Source: Candidatus Nanoarchaeia archaeon (GTDB lineage: Archaea; Nanobdellota; Nanobdellia; SCGC-AAA011-G17; JACPNG01). From it: a DNA stretch of 64,000 nucleotides. Positions 16,956-26,313 of the stretch are shown here, piece by piece (positions within the stretch are counted from its first letter, which is position 1; each line of letters opens with the position of its first letter). Where the stretch lies: assembly GCA_028714375.1 (NCBI GenBank), contig JAQTMK010000001.1, positions 52,729 to 116,728 of the forward strand, given 5' to 3'. Position numbers and translations under genes: made by a program. The notes under the pieces are model-generated. The model saw only the letters and a list, made by a program, of their open reading frames with translations. It was not told the origin of the DNA and did no database searches.

Positions 16956-18884
16956 ATGAAAAGAGAGGTATTGATAGTTCTGTTAACTTTGGCAATTATA
17001 ATTTTTATCCCAGAATTAGTTTCAGCTCCAGGAGTAAAAATTTGTGGAACTGATTATGCCTGTGGAACCTCAGATGGAGTATGTCCAAGAACCTATGGAG
17101 CTTCATGTCCAACTTCAGGTTCAACAACTTTAGGTTGTGATCCAGATTGTACAGACAGTTCTTGTAGTGAAGTAATTGAATGTGTTCCAGCATGTTCAGC
17201 AGGTTATACCTGTAAAGCAGGAAATTGTGTAGCAACAACATGTTCATGTACTTCATGGGTAAACAAGGGTTGTGGGGGATTAAGTTGCAGTGATTGTAAC
17301 AGAATGGCTCAGTCAAGAACCTGTACACCAGCAGGATGTGCATTAGAAACCCAATGTAAATTAAATGTTGCAGCATGTATTGGATGTTCATGTACTTCAT
17401 GGAAAAGCCAAACCTGCGGTGGAGGAACCTGTGCATTGACAGAAATGTACCAGACCAGAACCTCAACGCCAAAAACCTGTGCATCAACTTCAAGATGTAT
17501 TGCAGATGCATCCTGTGCAGCAGCAATAGAATGTGAAATTTTATCAGCAACATGGAAAAATAACGGAAATGAAGAAATAACAAATGCAGAATCAAATGAA
17601 AATGTTTATCTAACTTTTACAACAAATGATGGATGTCTGGGAAAACCTGTAAATATTAAAATTTATGAAAAAGATACTCCACCAAATTCAGATGATTTCT
17701 TAGATGAGATTAATCTAACTTCCCTAGATTCAAAAACAAAAAGTATAGCTTGGGTTACAAAGAAAAATGATTTGATTGGAGACTCAGAATATTATTTTAT
17801 TGTTTCAATAAATCCGGTTTTTATTTCAACTGATTTAATTGTATCAAGAATAGAATCAACAGACGAGTGTGATGATGGAAATATTGATTTGGATGAAACC
17901 TGTGAATCCTGCCCAGCAGATGCAGGTTGTTTGGCAGATGAAAGATGTTTGATTGATAATACCTATGCAGATGAAAAAGGATGTGTTAACTGCATTGATA
18001 ATCCAGACGAATGTGTTGCTGCAGAAGACTGTATTGATGGATGTTATCCAGGATTGATTTGTTACAATAGCAAATATTGTGCCTGTAATGAAGAAACAGA
18101 TTCAGAATGTTATTTGGGTTCTGGCTGTGAAGATACAGATCCAGACTGCTGTGAAATCCTTGATGTCTACTTTAATCCCTTATGTTCAGCAGGTGTTGGA
18201 GCTTTAGGTAATGGTGTAGATATGGTTGTAGAAGGAAGTGATTCTTGTATAGGACAAACAGCAAATTTAGAAGTCTTTGCATACAAAACCGATGATTCCT
18301 TAGAGCCAGTAAATCTGGAAACTTCAGAGGCAGAATTTGATGAAGAAGCAGTAGTTTTAGTTTCAACCACATTTGAATACAATCAGGATGAAAATTATGT
18401 TTTCTCAGAAGGTCTATTCTCTTCAGAAGAATATAATAAATATTTATTGAATGCAACCGTAGGCTCAGTTTCAGAGACTTCAGATGATCTTATAATAATG
18501 CCCTGTAATTTGGCAATAGATTCAGACTGCGATGGGATTAATGATAATGAAGATGAATGTCCAGAATCAGATTACTGCTCAGATACTTCAGGAGATGGAT
18601 GTACAAAGTCAGATTCTTCATGTTTAGTCTATTGGAACTGTGAGAATGCCCCTTGGTCAGAATGTAAGGAAGATGGATATCTTTACAGGGATATTGAATT
18701 ATGTACCTACACAGAATCAGGAGATCCAATAACAGATGCCTATTGCAATTCACAGGAAGTTAAGGAAAAACTATTGTCAAGCAAAAGATGCATTGAAGAA
18801 ACTCCTTTCCCAGTATTTTCATGGATAAATATTGTTTCAGTTATTTTGTTGTTAACAATCTTCTATGTTTTTAAGAAAAGGTAA
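16956..18884 (+). CDS. large secreted Cys-rich surface protein with thrombospondin-1-like repeats and C-terminal TM anchor
   Basis: 642 aa; signal peptide; two C(S/T)CTSW...CGG..C....QTRT repeats; DSDCDGINDNEDECPES; C-terminal TM + KKR. Confidence 0.75.
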   Translation: MKREVLIVLLTLAIIIFIPELVSAPGVKICGTDYACGTSDGVCPRTYGASCPTSGSTTLGCDPDCTDSSCSEVIECVPACSAGYTCKAGNCVATTCSCTSWVNKGCGGLSCSDCNRMAQSRTCTPAGCALETQCKLNVAACIGCSCTSWKSQTCGGGTCALTEMYQTRTSTPKTCASTSRCIADASCAAAIECEILSATWKNNGNEEITNAESNENVYLTFTTNDGCLGKPVNIKIYEKDTPPNSDDFLDEINLTSLDSKTKSIAWVTKKNDLIGDSEYYFIVSINPVFISTDLIVSRIESTDECDDGNIDLDETCESCPADAGCLADERCLIDNTYADEKGCVNCIDNPDECVAAEDCIDGCYPGLICYNSKYCACNEETDSECYLGSGCEDTDPDCCEILDVYFNPLCSAGVGALGNGVDMVVEGSDSCIGQTANLEVFAYKTDDSLEPVNLETSEAEFDEEAVVLVSTTFEYNQDENYVFSEGLFSSEEYNKYLLNATVGSVSETSDDLIIMPCNLAIDSDCDGINDNEDECPESDYCSDTSGDGCTKSDSSCLVYWNCENAPWSECKEDGYLYRDIELCTYTESGDPITDAYCNSQEVKEKLLSSKRCIEETPFPVFSWINIVSVILLLTIFYVFKKR

Positions 18885-18923
18885 TTCCAAAAACTTTAAA
18901 TAAAAATCAAAATTCATAATAGC

Positions 18924-19568
18924 ATGAGTAAAAAGAGGTTAATTATTTTTATAGGGCTAATAGCTATGGTTTTGCTTTATTTTTTAAGTGAAACTATCCT
19001 GGGATATGTTATTTATCCAAACACAAGTCCTTCAATTGCAGGAAGCTCAGACATCTTGGATATTTATTACAGCAATGCAAACTGGATTGACTTTTTGATA
19101 TTTTTGATGTTATTTGTTGGATTAGGATACATAACTCTTGGAAAAACTCCTTTGTTTGAAGGAAGGGGAAAGATTGTTGTAATAGCTTTAGGATTGGTTT
19201 TATCCTTTGCATTATTAATCTGGGAAAACAAAACAGGATTTTATTTGTTAGAGGAATTTGGACCATTTGTATTTTGGGGTGCATTAATAATCGGAGGGGT
19301 TTTATTCATAAAAGCTGTTGCAAAGAAAATATCTCCAGAAGGAAAAGGATTGGGAATTGCAATCTCCTCAATATTTTTACTCGCTTATATTGCAATATAT
19401 GGAAGATTCTTGTTTTGGGATTATATTTTTGATGGTTTTGCAAATTATTATCCTTTGAACACAATTGTTTATTCACAGGGAGTCTATAATATTTTATATT
19501 TCGGACATTGGATTGTAACCATCTTTTTGATATTTGCAATTTTCAAATACTTTAAGGACAGAAAATGA
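18924..19568 (+). CDS. polytopic membrane protein
   Basis: 214 aa, 5-6 hydrophobic segments. Confidence 0.7.
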   Translation: MSKKRLIIFIGLIAMVLLYFLSETILGYVIYPNTSPSIAGSSDILDIYYSNANWIDFLIFLMLFVGLGYITLGKTPLFEGRGKIVVIALGLVLSFALLIWENKTGFYLLEEFGPFVFWGALIIGGVLFIKAVAKKISPEGKGLGIAISSIFLLAYIAIYGRFLFWDYIFDGFANYYPLNTIVYSQGVYNILYFGHWIVTIFLIFAIFKYFKDRK

Positions 19569-19681
19569 CTAAAAAAGGGTTTTCACCTATTGAAAAAATA
19601 GTTGGATTGTTATTATTTATTATTTTTGTTATTATTGTTGCCCTGGCATTAAAAGGAATGCTCTCAGGAATATTAAAATGA
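19565..19681 (+). CDS. very small pilin-like protein (38 aa)
   Basis: MTKKGFSPIEKIVGLLLFIIFVIIVALALKGMLSGILK; ATGA overlaps on both sides; not in ORF track. Confidence 0.65.
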   Translation: MTKKGFSPIEKIVGLLLFIIFVIIVALALKGMLSGILK

Positions 19682-20520
19682 ATAAAAAAGCAATGGCAAT
19701 GGAGACTGTAGCTAAATTAATCTTGGCAATCTTATCATTCTTGATTATATTTGTTGTTTTAGGGGTTATATTGATTCCAACAATGAATGATTCTTATAAG
19801 GACGCAGTTTGTAAGTTTAGTATGTATTTAACTTCCAGCACAAGGGCAGGAACTGGTATATCTCCAATAAAAATTGGTTCTGCATTCAATCTAAACTGTC
19901 CAATGCACGAAAAAACATTGAAATACAAAGATCCTGAAAATGTAATGAAATTAATCGCTGATGAATCTGTAAAGTGTTGGGGTAAGTTTGGAGAAGGCAA
20001 TGTTGATTTTTATTCTGATGTGAATTGGCCTTGGAAACAGGATACTGCTTTTTGTATAATCTGTACAAAGATTGAACCAAAAAATTCTGAATATGAAACA
20101 ACTCTTGAAGCAAGCGAGTTTGTTAAATATTTAGGAGAAAAAGAGTATAGTAAGGAAAAAATGACTTATCTTCAATATTTATATGGGGGAGAACAAACCA
20201 GTGAAGATATTAAAATAAATCTTCCCAAACAACAATCAAGCGCTTATATCCAGATAACCGAAGAGAAACCACTATATATTTTATTTAGAGTCACTAAAAG
20301 TGAAGGTGGTTGGATTGACACTAGCCTAAATAATATCGGAGAAGGAGCAATTAGTTTTGCAATTGTTGGTGGAAAAGTTGGAGGGGGATGGGGAGTATTG
20401 GTTGGAGGGTTCCTTGGAGGCCTTGGAGGATCTTTGTTCACATCTTCAGATTTTAACCCATCAATATTATATATGAATTCAGCGGAGGTGGCATCTACCT
20501 GTGATGAACTTGCAGCATAA
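19678..20520 (+). CDS. pilin-like protein with class III-like N-terminus
   Basis: MNKKAMAMETVAKLILAILSFLIIFVVLGVILI. Confidence 0.65.
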   Translation: MNKKAMAMETVAKLILAILSFLIIFVVLGVILIPTMNDSYKDAVCKFSMYLTSSTRAGTGISPIKIGSAFNLNCPMHEKTLKYKDPENVMKLIADESVKCWGKFGEGNVDFYSDVNWPWKQDTAFCIICTKIEPKNSEYETTLEASEFVKYLGEKEYSKEKMTYLQYLYGGEQTSEDIKINLPKQQSSAYIQITEEKPLYILFRVTKSEGGWIDTSLNNIGEGAISFAIVGGKVGGGWGVLVGGFLGGLGGSLFTSSDFNPSILYMNSAEVASTCDELAA

Positions 20521-20656
20521 AAAAGGATCAATCCATTGGGATACAGCAGGAACAATGATAGTCATACTGGTTATTTTGTTAATCTTAATATTAATTTCAA
20601 TAATATTTAAAGACAAAATGGTTGAGGTGATTGAAAAATTCAAAGACTTGCTTTAA
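20504..20656 (+). CDS. very small pilin-like protein (50 aa)
   Basis: MNLQHKKGSIHWDTAGTMIVILVILLILILISIIFKDKMVEVIEKFKDLL; not in ORF track. Confidence 0.55.
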   Translation: MNLQHKKGSIHWDTAGTMIVILVILLILILISIIFKDKMVEVIEKFKDLL

Positions 20657-20785
20657 ATAAAAAAGGTTTAGAAACAAGTGAAATTGTAACTGCAATAATT
20701 GTCTTAGCAGTAATTATTTTATTAATAGTATTTGCAAAAAACATAATACATTTAAAGGATATAGTCCTGAAAATATTTGGTTAAG

Positions 20786-22387
20786 ATGAATAAAAGAGGT
20801 CTAGAACAAGCAACGATTGTAAAGTGGATTATAGCTTTAACAGTCCTGATTGTAGTTATCTTGGGATTTTTATTTATTTATTCAAGTGCTAAAAAGAAAA
20901 CTGGTTCAATAGAAGAACAGATTAGCGGAGTTGATATTAATTTAGGTGATGCATTTAGTGACCTATCTGATTCTATTACTGGAAAAGAGGACACTGCCGT
21001 AGTATTATCAAATCTCCCAAGTTGTTTATCAACTGAGACAAAGGAAGCAAACGAAAAAACTTTGGAACTGTTAAAACAACTACAAAAAGAAAGATCATCA
21101 GAGTATACTTTAGATCAGAAGCTTGAAGTAAAAAATAGATTTAAGGGATGTTATTTAGTTTTGGGTAATCCAGATGAAGCAGCAAAATACGGATTTAATC
21201 AGGCTGGATTGTGTGATGGTTCAGAAATTTATGAATTAAGGAATCAGTTAAAGATTATCAGTAATGAAGCAAAATCTAAATGTGGAGTCTCAGAATGCGA
21301 AGAAATTAAAAAGAAACTAACTAATTATTGTACTGAAGAACAAAAAACTCAGCATGAAAATGTAAAGAGTGAGATTGAAACAGTCTCTAAAGAATTAGAT
21401 TGTAACTCAGCAAGCGTTTTAGAAGCAAAAGATAAGGATAACTTACTCAAAGCAGCAGACGCATTCTTATCTGGAAAATATATGGAATCCTCAAACACAT
21501 TCTATAGTTTGGCAAAAACTATGGAAGCAAAAGGAACTTCTCAGGAGATTATAACAATGAAGACCCAGTTCTATTTGTTTTCAGGGATGGCTTACTCTTT
21601 GGCTTCAGGTGATTGTGAGAAAATTTTAGAAAAATATGATTATGTTTATGATTCAACTAGAGCAGGGACTGGAACCCTTAAAAAAGAATTAGAATTAAAA
21701 TTAGGGGATATAATTAATCAGTGTCCATTGACTCTTCTTGGAAGTAAATTGAATGACATGAAATCTAAAGTCCCAGATTTATCAAGAAATCCAACTTATA
21801 AGGAAAAAGCATTATATGATTGGGCAACATGTTATCTAAATAAAAATAAGTATGAAGGATTTAAAAAATTAAATGAATTTATTGGAAGGGCAGGATTTGA
21901 TAATGTTTATCGTTCAGAAATAGAAGTATTATTTAATAGTAATTGCTTGCAGCTTTCAGATAATCAAGAAGTTGGTGAAATTGGTTATTATCAGTGCATG
22001 GGTGATCGTTCAAGTTTATTTGTTGCAGAAGTGGGAGGAGATTCTCAGTTTGGATTTACAGGTGCAAACAAAAAATTAGATGAAATTGGAGCAGGATACA
22101 GCGGAAATTATTATAATTGTGTATTTATAGACATGGGCATGGAAGATGATAGTGGAATTGATGAAGGAACCTGTATGTCCTGTTATTCCATAAAAGATTC
22201 AAGTTCAAGAAATTGTAATGCTTATTCTCTAGATGAGAAAGCCTGGTTAGGCGGATGGAACTCCATTGATTCTTCAAAAGATAATCTTGTCAATGATGCC
22301 TGGGAAGTTGCATGTAATCTTGATCCATGTGGGTTTAGCAAAAATGGATGTGAGACTAGTGGAAATTCCTGTATCCAATCTTCTTAA
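20786..22387 (+). CDS. pilin-like secreted protein
   Basis: MNKRGLEQATIVKWIIALTVLIVVILGFLFIYS; Cys-containing ectodomain. Confidence 0.7.
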   Translation: MNKRGLEQATIVKWIIALTVLIVVILGFLFIYSSAKKKTGSIEEQISGVDINLGDAFSDLSDSITGKEDTAVVLSNLPSCLSTETKEANEKTLELLKQLQKERSSEYTLDQKLEVKNRFKGCYLVLGNPDEAAKYGFNQAGLCDGSEIYELRNQLKIISNEAKSKCGVSECEEIKKKLTNYCTEEQKTQHENVKSEIETVSKELDCNSASVLEAKDKDNLLKAADAFLSGKYMESSNTFYSLAKTMEAKGTSQEIITMKTQFYLFSGMAYSLASGDCEKILEKYDYVYDSTRAGTGTLKKELELKLGDIINQCPLTLLGSKLNDMKSKVPDLSRNPTYKEKALYDWATCYLNKNKYEGFKKLNEFIGRAGFDNVYRSEIEVLFNSNCLQLSDNQEVGEIGYYQCMGDRSSLFVAEVGGDSQFGFTGANKKLDEIGAGYSGNYYNCVFIDMGMEDDSGIDEGTCMSCYSIKDSSSRNCNAYSLDEKAWLGGWNSIDSSKDNLVNDAWEVACNLDPCGFSKNGCETSGNSCIQSS

Positions 22388-22425
22388 AATTATAAAAAAT
22401 ACTAAAGGATAAAAAATAAAAAAAT

Positions 22426-22728
22426 TTATCCGAATAATGCTCCAAGTCCTGCTGCAGCTTCTTCGGCTTTTTTAGCTTGATCTTCTTCTTTATGCTCTTC
22501 TTTCTTAGCAGCATGGTGTCCAGCTTCAACTGGTGCAGCACTTGCTACAGGAATAGCAGCTTCAAGAATTGCTTTATCAATATCAACACCATCTAATGCA
22601 GCAACTAATGCTTTAATCTGACTATTCTCTACTTTAAGTCCAATAGCATCAACTACTTTCTGGATGTGTGCTTCAGTTATTTCTTTCTTAGCCTTATGCA
22701 ACAGCATTGCAATGTATATCAGTTCCAT
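22426..22728 (-). CDS. rpl12: ribosomal protein P1 (archaeal L12)
   Basis: MELIYIAMLLHKAKKEITEAHIQKVVDAIG...; Ala-rich hinge; LGALFG C-terminus; follows L10/P0. Confidence 0.95.
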   Translation of the reverse strand: MELIYIAMLLHKAKKEITEAHIQKVVDAIGLKVENSQIKALVAALDGVDIDKAILEAAIPVASAAPVEAGHHAAKKEEHKEEDQAKKAEEAAAGLGALFG

Positions 22729-22746
22729 CTTTGACCTCCATAATTA

Positions 22747-23634
22747 TTATCTCTGGATTTCTCCTCCAGCTTCACCCCACATGACTTTTTTTGCCATGTC
22801 TTCTACTTCTTTTACTTTTTCTTCCTCTGTTTTAATAGCCTCTTCTGTTTTGTCTGGAGTTTGAATATTAACTTTTGAACCTAAAGCTTTCACTTCAAGT
22901 TCAGCTTTTCTAATCATAACTTCAACAGTTTCTTTACTGTATATTCCTGCATAAACAGCAAGGTTAAGACTCCATCTGTGTATGTTCTGTATGTCTTTGA
23001 TAATCTGTTCTTCATCAACATCTAAAACAGCTCTTTCATATACTGTTCCATTATCATAAGCAAACAATAAATTGATTCCTACTTCCATAGGTTCTATTTT
23101 TAATTTGGTTAAAACATCAGCAACATTTTGTTTGATAACCTCTCCTGCTTTAACAACTAATTTATCTTCCTGAACAGCAACTTTACCTTCTTCAACTCCG
23201 GTTCTTATCCCAATCTGTCCTAACTCTCCAATAATTGGACCAGGAGCAAATGAAGTTTTTCCTTTTTTAATGTAAATATCATTAGGTGCAATCTGTCCTG
23301 CTTTTGCTGGTGCTGAAGATTTTTCTCTTTTCAGTTCTTTATATAACTTGAATGGATTCTCTTCGCATAAAACCAATGCAGGCATCCCCCTTATTTTTTC
23401 TTTTAATGAATCAACATCATTTACCTTATCTTTTAAACCATCAAGAGCAATTTTAATTAATCTTTTCTTGCTCATTCTAACAACAACCTTGCCTCTAAGT
23501 TTTTCTTTCATTCTCTGAAGCTGTAGTGCTGGTAAATTTGTCATATCTGCAATACCAAATACTTTTGCTCCAGCTATCAGTTTCTTGATATTCTCAACTT
23601 CCTGTTTCTTTTTAGGTTGTATTTTTTTAGTCAT
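22747..23634 (-). CDS. rpl10: ribosomal protein uL10 (P0)
   Basis: KKLIAGAKVFGIADMTNLPALQLQRMKEKLRGKVVVRMSKKRLI; gene order L1-P0-P1. Confidence 0.95.
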   Translation of the reverse strand: MTKKIQPKKKQEVENIKKLIAGAKVFGIADMTNLPALQLQRMKEKLRGKVVVRMSKKRLIKIALDGLKDKVNDVDSLKEKIRGMPALVLCEENPFKLYKELKREKSSAPAKAGQIAPNDIYIKKGKTSFAPGPIIGELGQIGIRTGVEEGKVAVQEDKLVVKAGEVIKQNVADVLTKLKIEPMEVGINLLFAYDNGTVYERAVLDVDEEQIIKDIQNIHRWSLNLAVYAGIYSKETVEVMIRKAELEVKALGSKVNIQTPDKTEEAIKTEEEKVKEVEDMAKKVMWGEAGGEIQR

Positions 23635-24280
23635 TTTTTCCGATTACAACTGGTTTTCCCATTGTTGTTTTAATCATAAAGTTTTTGATACTGTGTTTTT
23701 CTTGAGGTAAATGCTGTACCAAATAAGTATAAATAAATAAAATGTTTTCAGCAACGTCTTCTTCTTTCATGTCTTCTTTTCCAACTGGAACTTTGATGGA
23801 TAAATCTTTTTTAGTTATGATTCTTGCCATGTTTTGCAATTTATGACAGACGTCTTTTAGGTTTGCATCAGGGGGAATTACCTGTCCTGCTTTAGGGCTA
23901 GGCATTTTTCCTTTCATACCCAATAACTTACCAAATCTTTTAGCAATGTCAACCATTATGTTTGCCTGAGCAATAAAAATATCATATTTTCCAGCTATTT
24001 TCTTAACCTGTTTGTCATCTAGGTTTTTGAAATCATCCTTAACACTAAAACCATCCAATGTGTCTCTTGCAGGATTCATTAATTCCTTGTCTACCAATCC
24101 ATAAATTGTTTTTTTAACACCAGTAGCTTTAGGAAGAACTAAGTAATATTCTATTTTTTGGTTTGGATCTTTTAGATTAATACCTTTAAGATTTATAATA
24201 AGATCAAAAGTTTGATTAAATTTCTTCTTAGGTTGTTCTTTAACCTTCTTCAATGCTTCTAAAATCTGTTTTTTTTCCAT
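23627..24280 (-). CDS. rpl1: ribosomal protein uL1
   Basis: FNQTFDLIINLKGINLKDPNQKIEYYLVLPK; GKLLGMKGKMPSPKAGQVIPPDANL. Confidence 0.95.
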   Translation of the reverse strand: MEKKQILEALKKVKEQPKKKFNQTFDLIINLKGINLKDPNQKIEYYLVLPKATGVKKTIYGLVDKELMNPARDTLDGFSVKDDFKNLDDKQVKKIAGKYDIFIAQANIMVDIAKRFGKLLGMKGKMPSPKAGQVIPPDANLKDVCHKLQNMARIITKKDLSIKVPVGKEDMKEEDVAENILFIYTYLVQHLPQEKHSIKNFMIKTTMGKPVVIGKND

Positions 24281-24347
24281 ATTTGCTCTCCTACTAAAAG
24301 TAGTCTTAACGAGTAAGGTTTTAATGAAAAATACCTATTTATAAGCT

Positions 24348-24848
24348 TTACTCTATCAAAATAACATATAAATTCTCAAAGAATAATGGCTCTTCCTTTA
24401 AAATTTTGAACTTTAACCCATTTTTCTTAGCCAATCCAGGAACATTAACAGACAAAGAGCTGTAAACCATCAAACACTTCCCATTAACACTAAGATATTT
24501 CTTAACCTCTTTTAAGAACCTTTCAATAACGCCGTTATCAGTTGTAACTAATTTACTTTCAGAATCTTCATCAGGATCTTCAGGCAAATAAGGAGGATTA
24601 AAAATAATCAAATCAAACTTTCCTTTAATATTTGAAAACAAGTCAGAAACAATAGCAGTAATTCCTTTTTTCTTGCAAAGATTTACAGCTTCAGGATTGA
24701 TGTCTGCAGCAAGAACATCTTTTGTTTTCTCCAAGGCAATAAGAGCTAAATATCCGCTTCCGCATCCCATATCAAGAACTTTCCCTTTAGCATAATCTTT
24801 GATAAATTTTCCAAGTAAAAAACTGTCTTCTCTGGGTTCGTAAATCAT
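24348..24848 (-). CDS. HemK/PrmC-like class I methyltransferase
   Basis: MIYEPREDSFLLGKF; VLDMGCGSGYLALIA; FNPPYLP. Confidence 0.9.
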   Translation of the reverse strand: MIYEPREDSFLLGKFIKDYAKGKVLDMGCGSGYLALIALEKTKDVLAADINPEAVNLCKKKGITAIVSDLFSNIKGKFDLIIFNPPYLPEDPDEDSESKLVTTDNGVIERFLKEVKKYLSVNGKCLMVYSSLSVNVPGLAKKNGLKFKILKEEPLFFENLYVILIE

Positions 24849-24878
24849 AAAAAAAAGAAAAGAAAAAGATTAATAAAT

Positions 24879-25070
24879 TTATTCAAAAAGTGTTTCCTCA
24901 TCAATCTGAAGATCTTCATCCACTTCGTCCAAGTTTTCTTCATCAAGAGTCTCTTCACTTATCCCGCTTTCTTTATCAAATTCATCGTTTGACCCTTCTG
25001 AGGAACTTTGGCATCCAACTAAAAAAACTAATGAAAACACCAATAAAACTGAGATTATTTTCCTAATCAC
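24879..25070 (-). CDS. small lipoprotein-like acidic protein
   Basis: LVFLVGCQSSSEGS lipobox; Asp/Glu-rich tail. Confidence 0.6.
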   Translation of the reverse strand: MIRKIISVLLVFSLVFLVGCQSSSEGSNDEFDKESGISEETLDEENLDEVDEDLQIDEETLFE

Positions 25071-25071
25071 C

Positions 25072-26139
25072 TTAATCCACCCCTTTTTCTATTTTTGGAT
25101 TAATTCCATTAGCTTTTAGTTCCTTATAAGCTTTTTTCAATGCAGTATGCGCAGCTTTAAGATTATTTCTCATGTCTTCAAAGTAAGTTTTGGCTTCTTT
25201 AAGTACAGCTAACTTTTCATCTCCGGTTTTGGTTTTAGCTTCTTCTGTTTTTGCTGTGAACTTTGTATATGCTTCTTCAGCTAAAGTTATTTTAGCATTG
25301 AATTCAGTCATATAAGTTTCTGCTTCACCAATCTCACTTCCAGCGGTCTTTGCATCAGCGATTGTGGTTTCCAAATCTTCTCCAAGAGATACTAATCTTT
25401 CCATCAAATTTGCCAAAGAGTTTTTAGCATTCAATGTAACCGCAGTTCTTTCTCTTTCCCTTACTCTGTTCCATGCTTGGTTTATTTCTTTAGCAATCTC
25501 TTTTAGCTCTTCTCTTGTTGTTGCAGCTTCTACCTTAATCTTAAGATCTTCTATAATCTTGATTTCAGCATCAATAGCAGCAATCAATTCAGTTGCTTCT
25601 TCTTCAGTTATTTCTTCATTACTTTCTGTTTTGCTCTTGACTTTTTCAAGATGAGATATCATTTTGTCTGCAGACTTTATTACAACTTCTTTCACATGTT
25701 CAATTAATCTTTCTTCTTTTTCAGTGCAGTTTTCAGTACATTCCTTTCTTTCTTTTTTAGCTTCTTCCCATCCTAATTTCTTTTCTTCAAAATCCAACTT
25801 TGATTTCTCGAATTTTTCTTTAGCTCTTAAGAAATTTTCTTTAGCTTTACCAATTTTTATTTTATCCAGAGCCCTCTCTTTGTTTGCTACAACTTTTTTA
25901 AAAATATCTTGCCATGTTTTTTTGTCTGAATTATCAGTTTCATCTTCATCATCAGCACCTTCTTCCATGGTCTTGATTTGCATGTCTTCTCCCTGGTTTT
26001 GGATTTCATTCTGTTCCATCTCCTGGGAATCATCATCTCCGTTTCCATTGCCTTGACCATTTTCCTTTGCTAAAATCCCTGAAGGGATTATTCCTAAAAG
26101 GAAAACCATCAAAATTGTTATCCCAATTATCTTCTTCAT
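25072..26139 (-). CDS. secreted coiled-coil protein
   Basis: signal peptide MKKIIGITILMVFLLGIIPSGILAKE; long heptad regions. Confidence 0.7.
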   Translation of the reverse strand: MKKIIGITILMVFLLGIIPSGILAKENGQGNGNGDDDSQEMEQNEIQNQGEDMQIKTMEEGADDEDETDNSDKKTWQDIFKKVVANKERALDKIKIGKAKENFLRAKEKFEKSKLDFEEKKLGWEEAKKERKECTENCTEKEERLIEHVKEVVIKSADKMISHLEKVKSKTESNEEITEEEATELIAAIDAEIKIIEDLKIKVEAATTREELKEIAKEINQAWNRVRERERTAVTLNAKNSLANLMERLVSLGEDLETTIADAKTAGSEIGEAETYMTEFNAKITLAEEAYTKFTAKTEEAKTKTGDEKLAVLKEAKTYFEDMRNNLKAAHTALKKAYKELKANGINPKIEKGVD

Positions 26140-26313
26140 ATTAGCCTCCAAAATTATTATTGAAAAAATAAAAAACTAGTTACTTTATAAACAAACTTTC
26201 AGAACCAAAAAATTAAAGGTTCATAATCCTTTATAATTCTTCAAAAAAGCAGAAATTGCTTTATTTTTTCCAAAGAAAACATTTTTATATTAATCTGATT
26301 AAAATAATAATAA

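Noticed and set aside
17005-17595. 196-aa minus-strand ORF
   Set aside because: Shadow of the Cys-rich plus-strand gene 16956-18884; low-complexity H/L/M composition typical of antisense frames
20244-20555. 103-aa minus-strand Pro-rich ORF
   Set aside because: Antisense to Gly-rich C-terminus of the pilin-like gene 19678-20520
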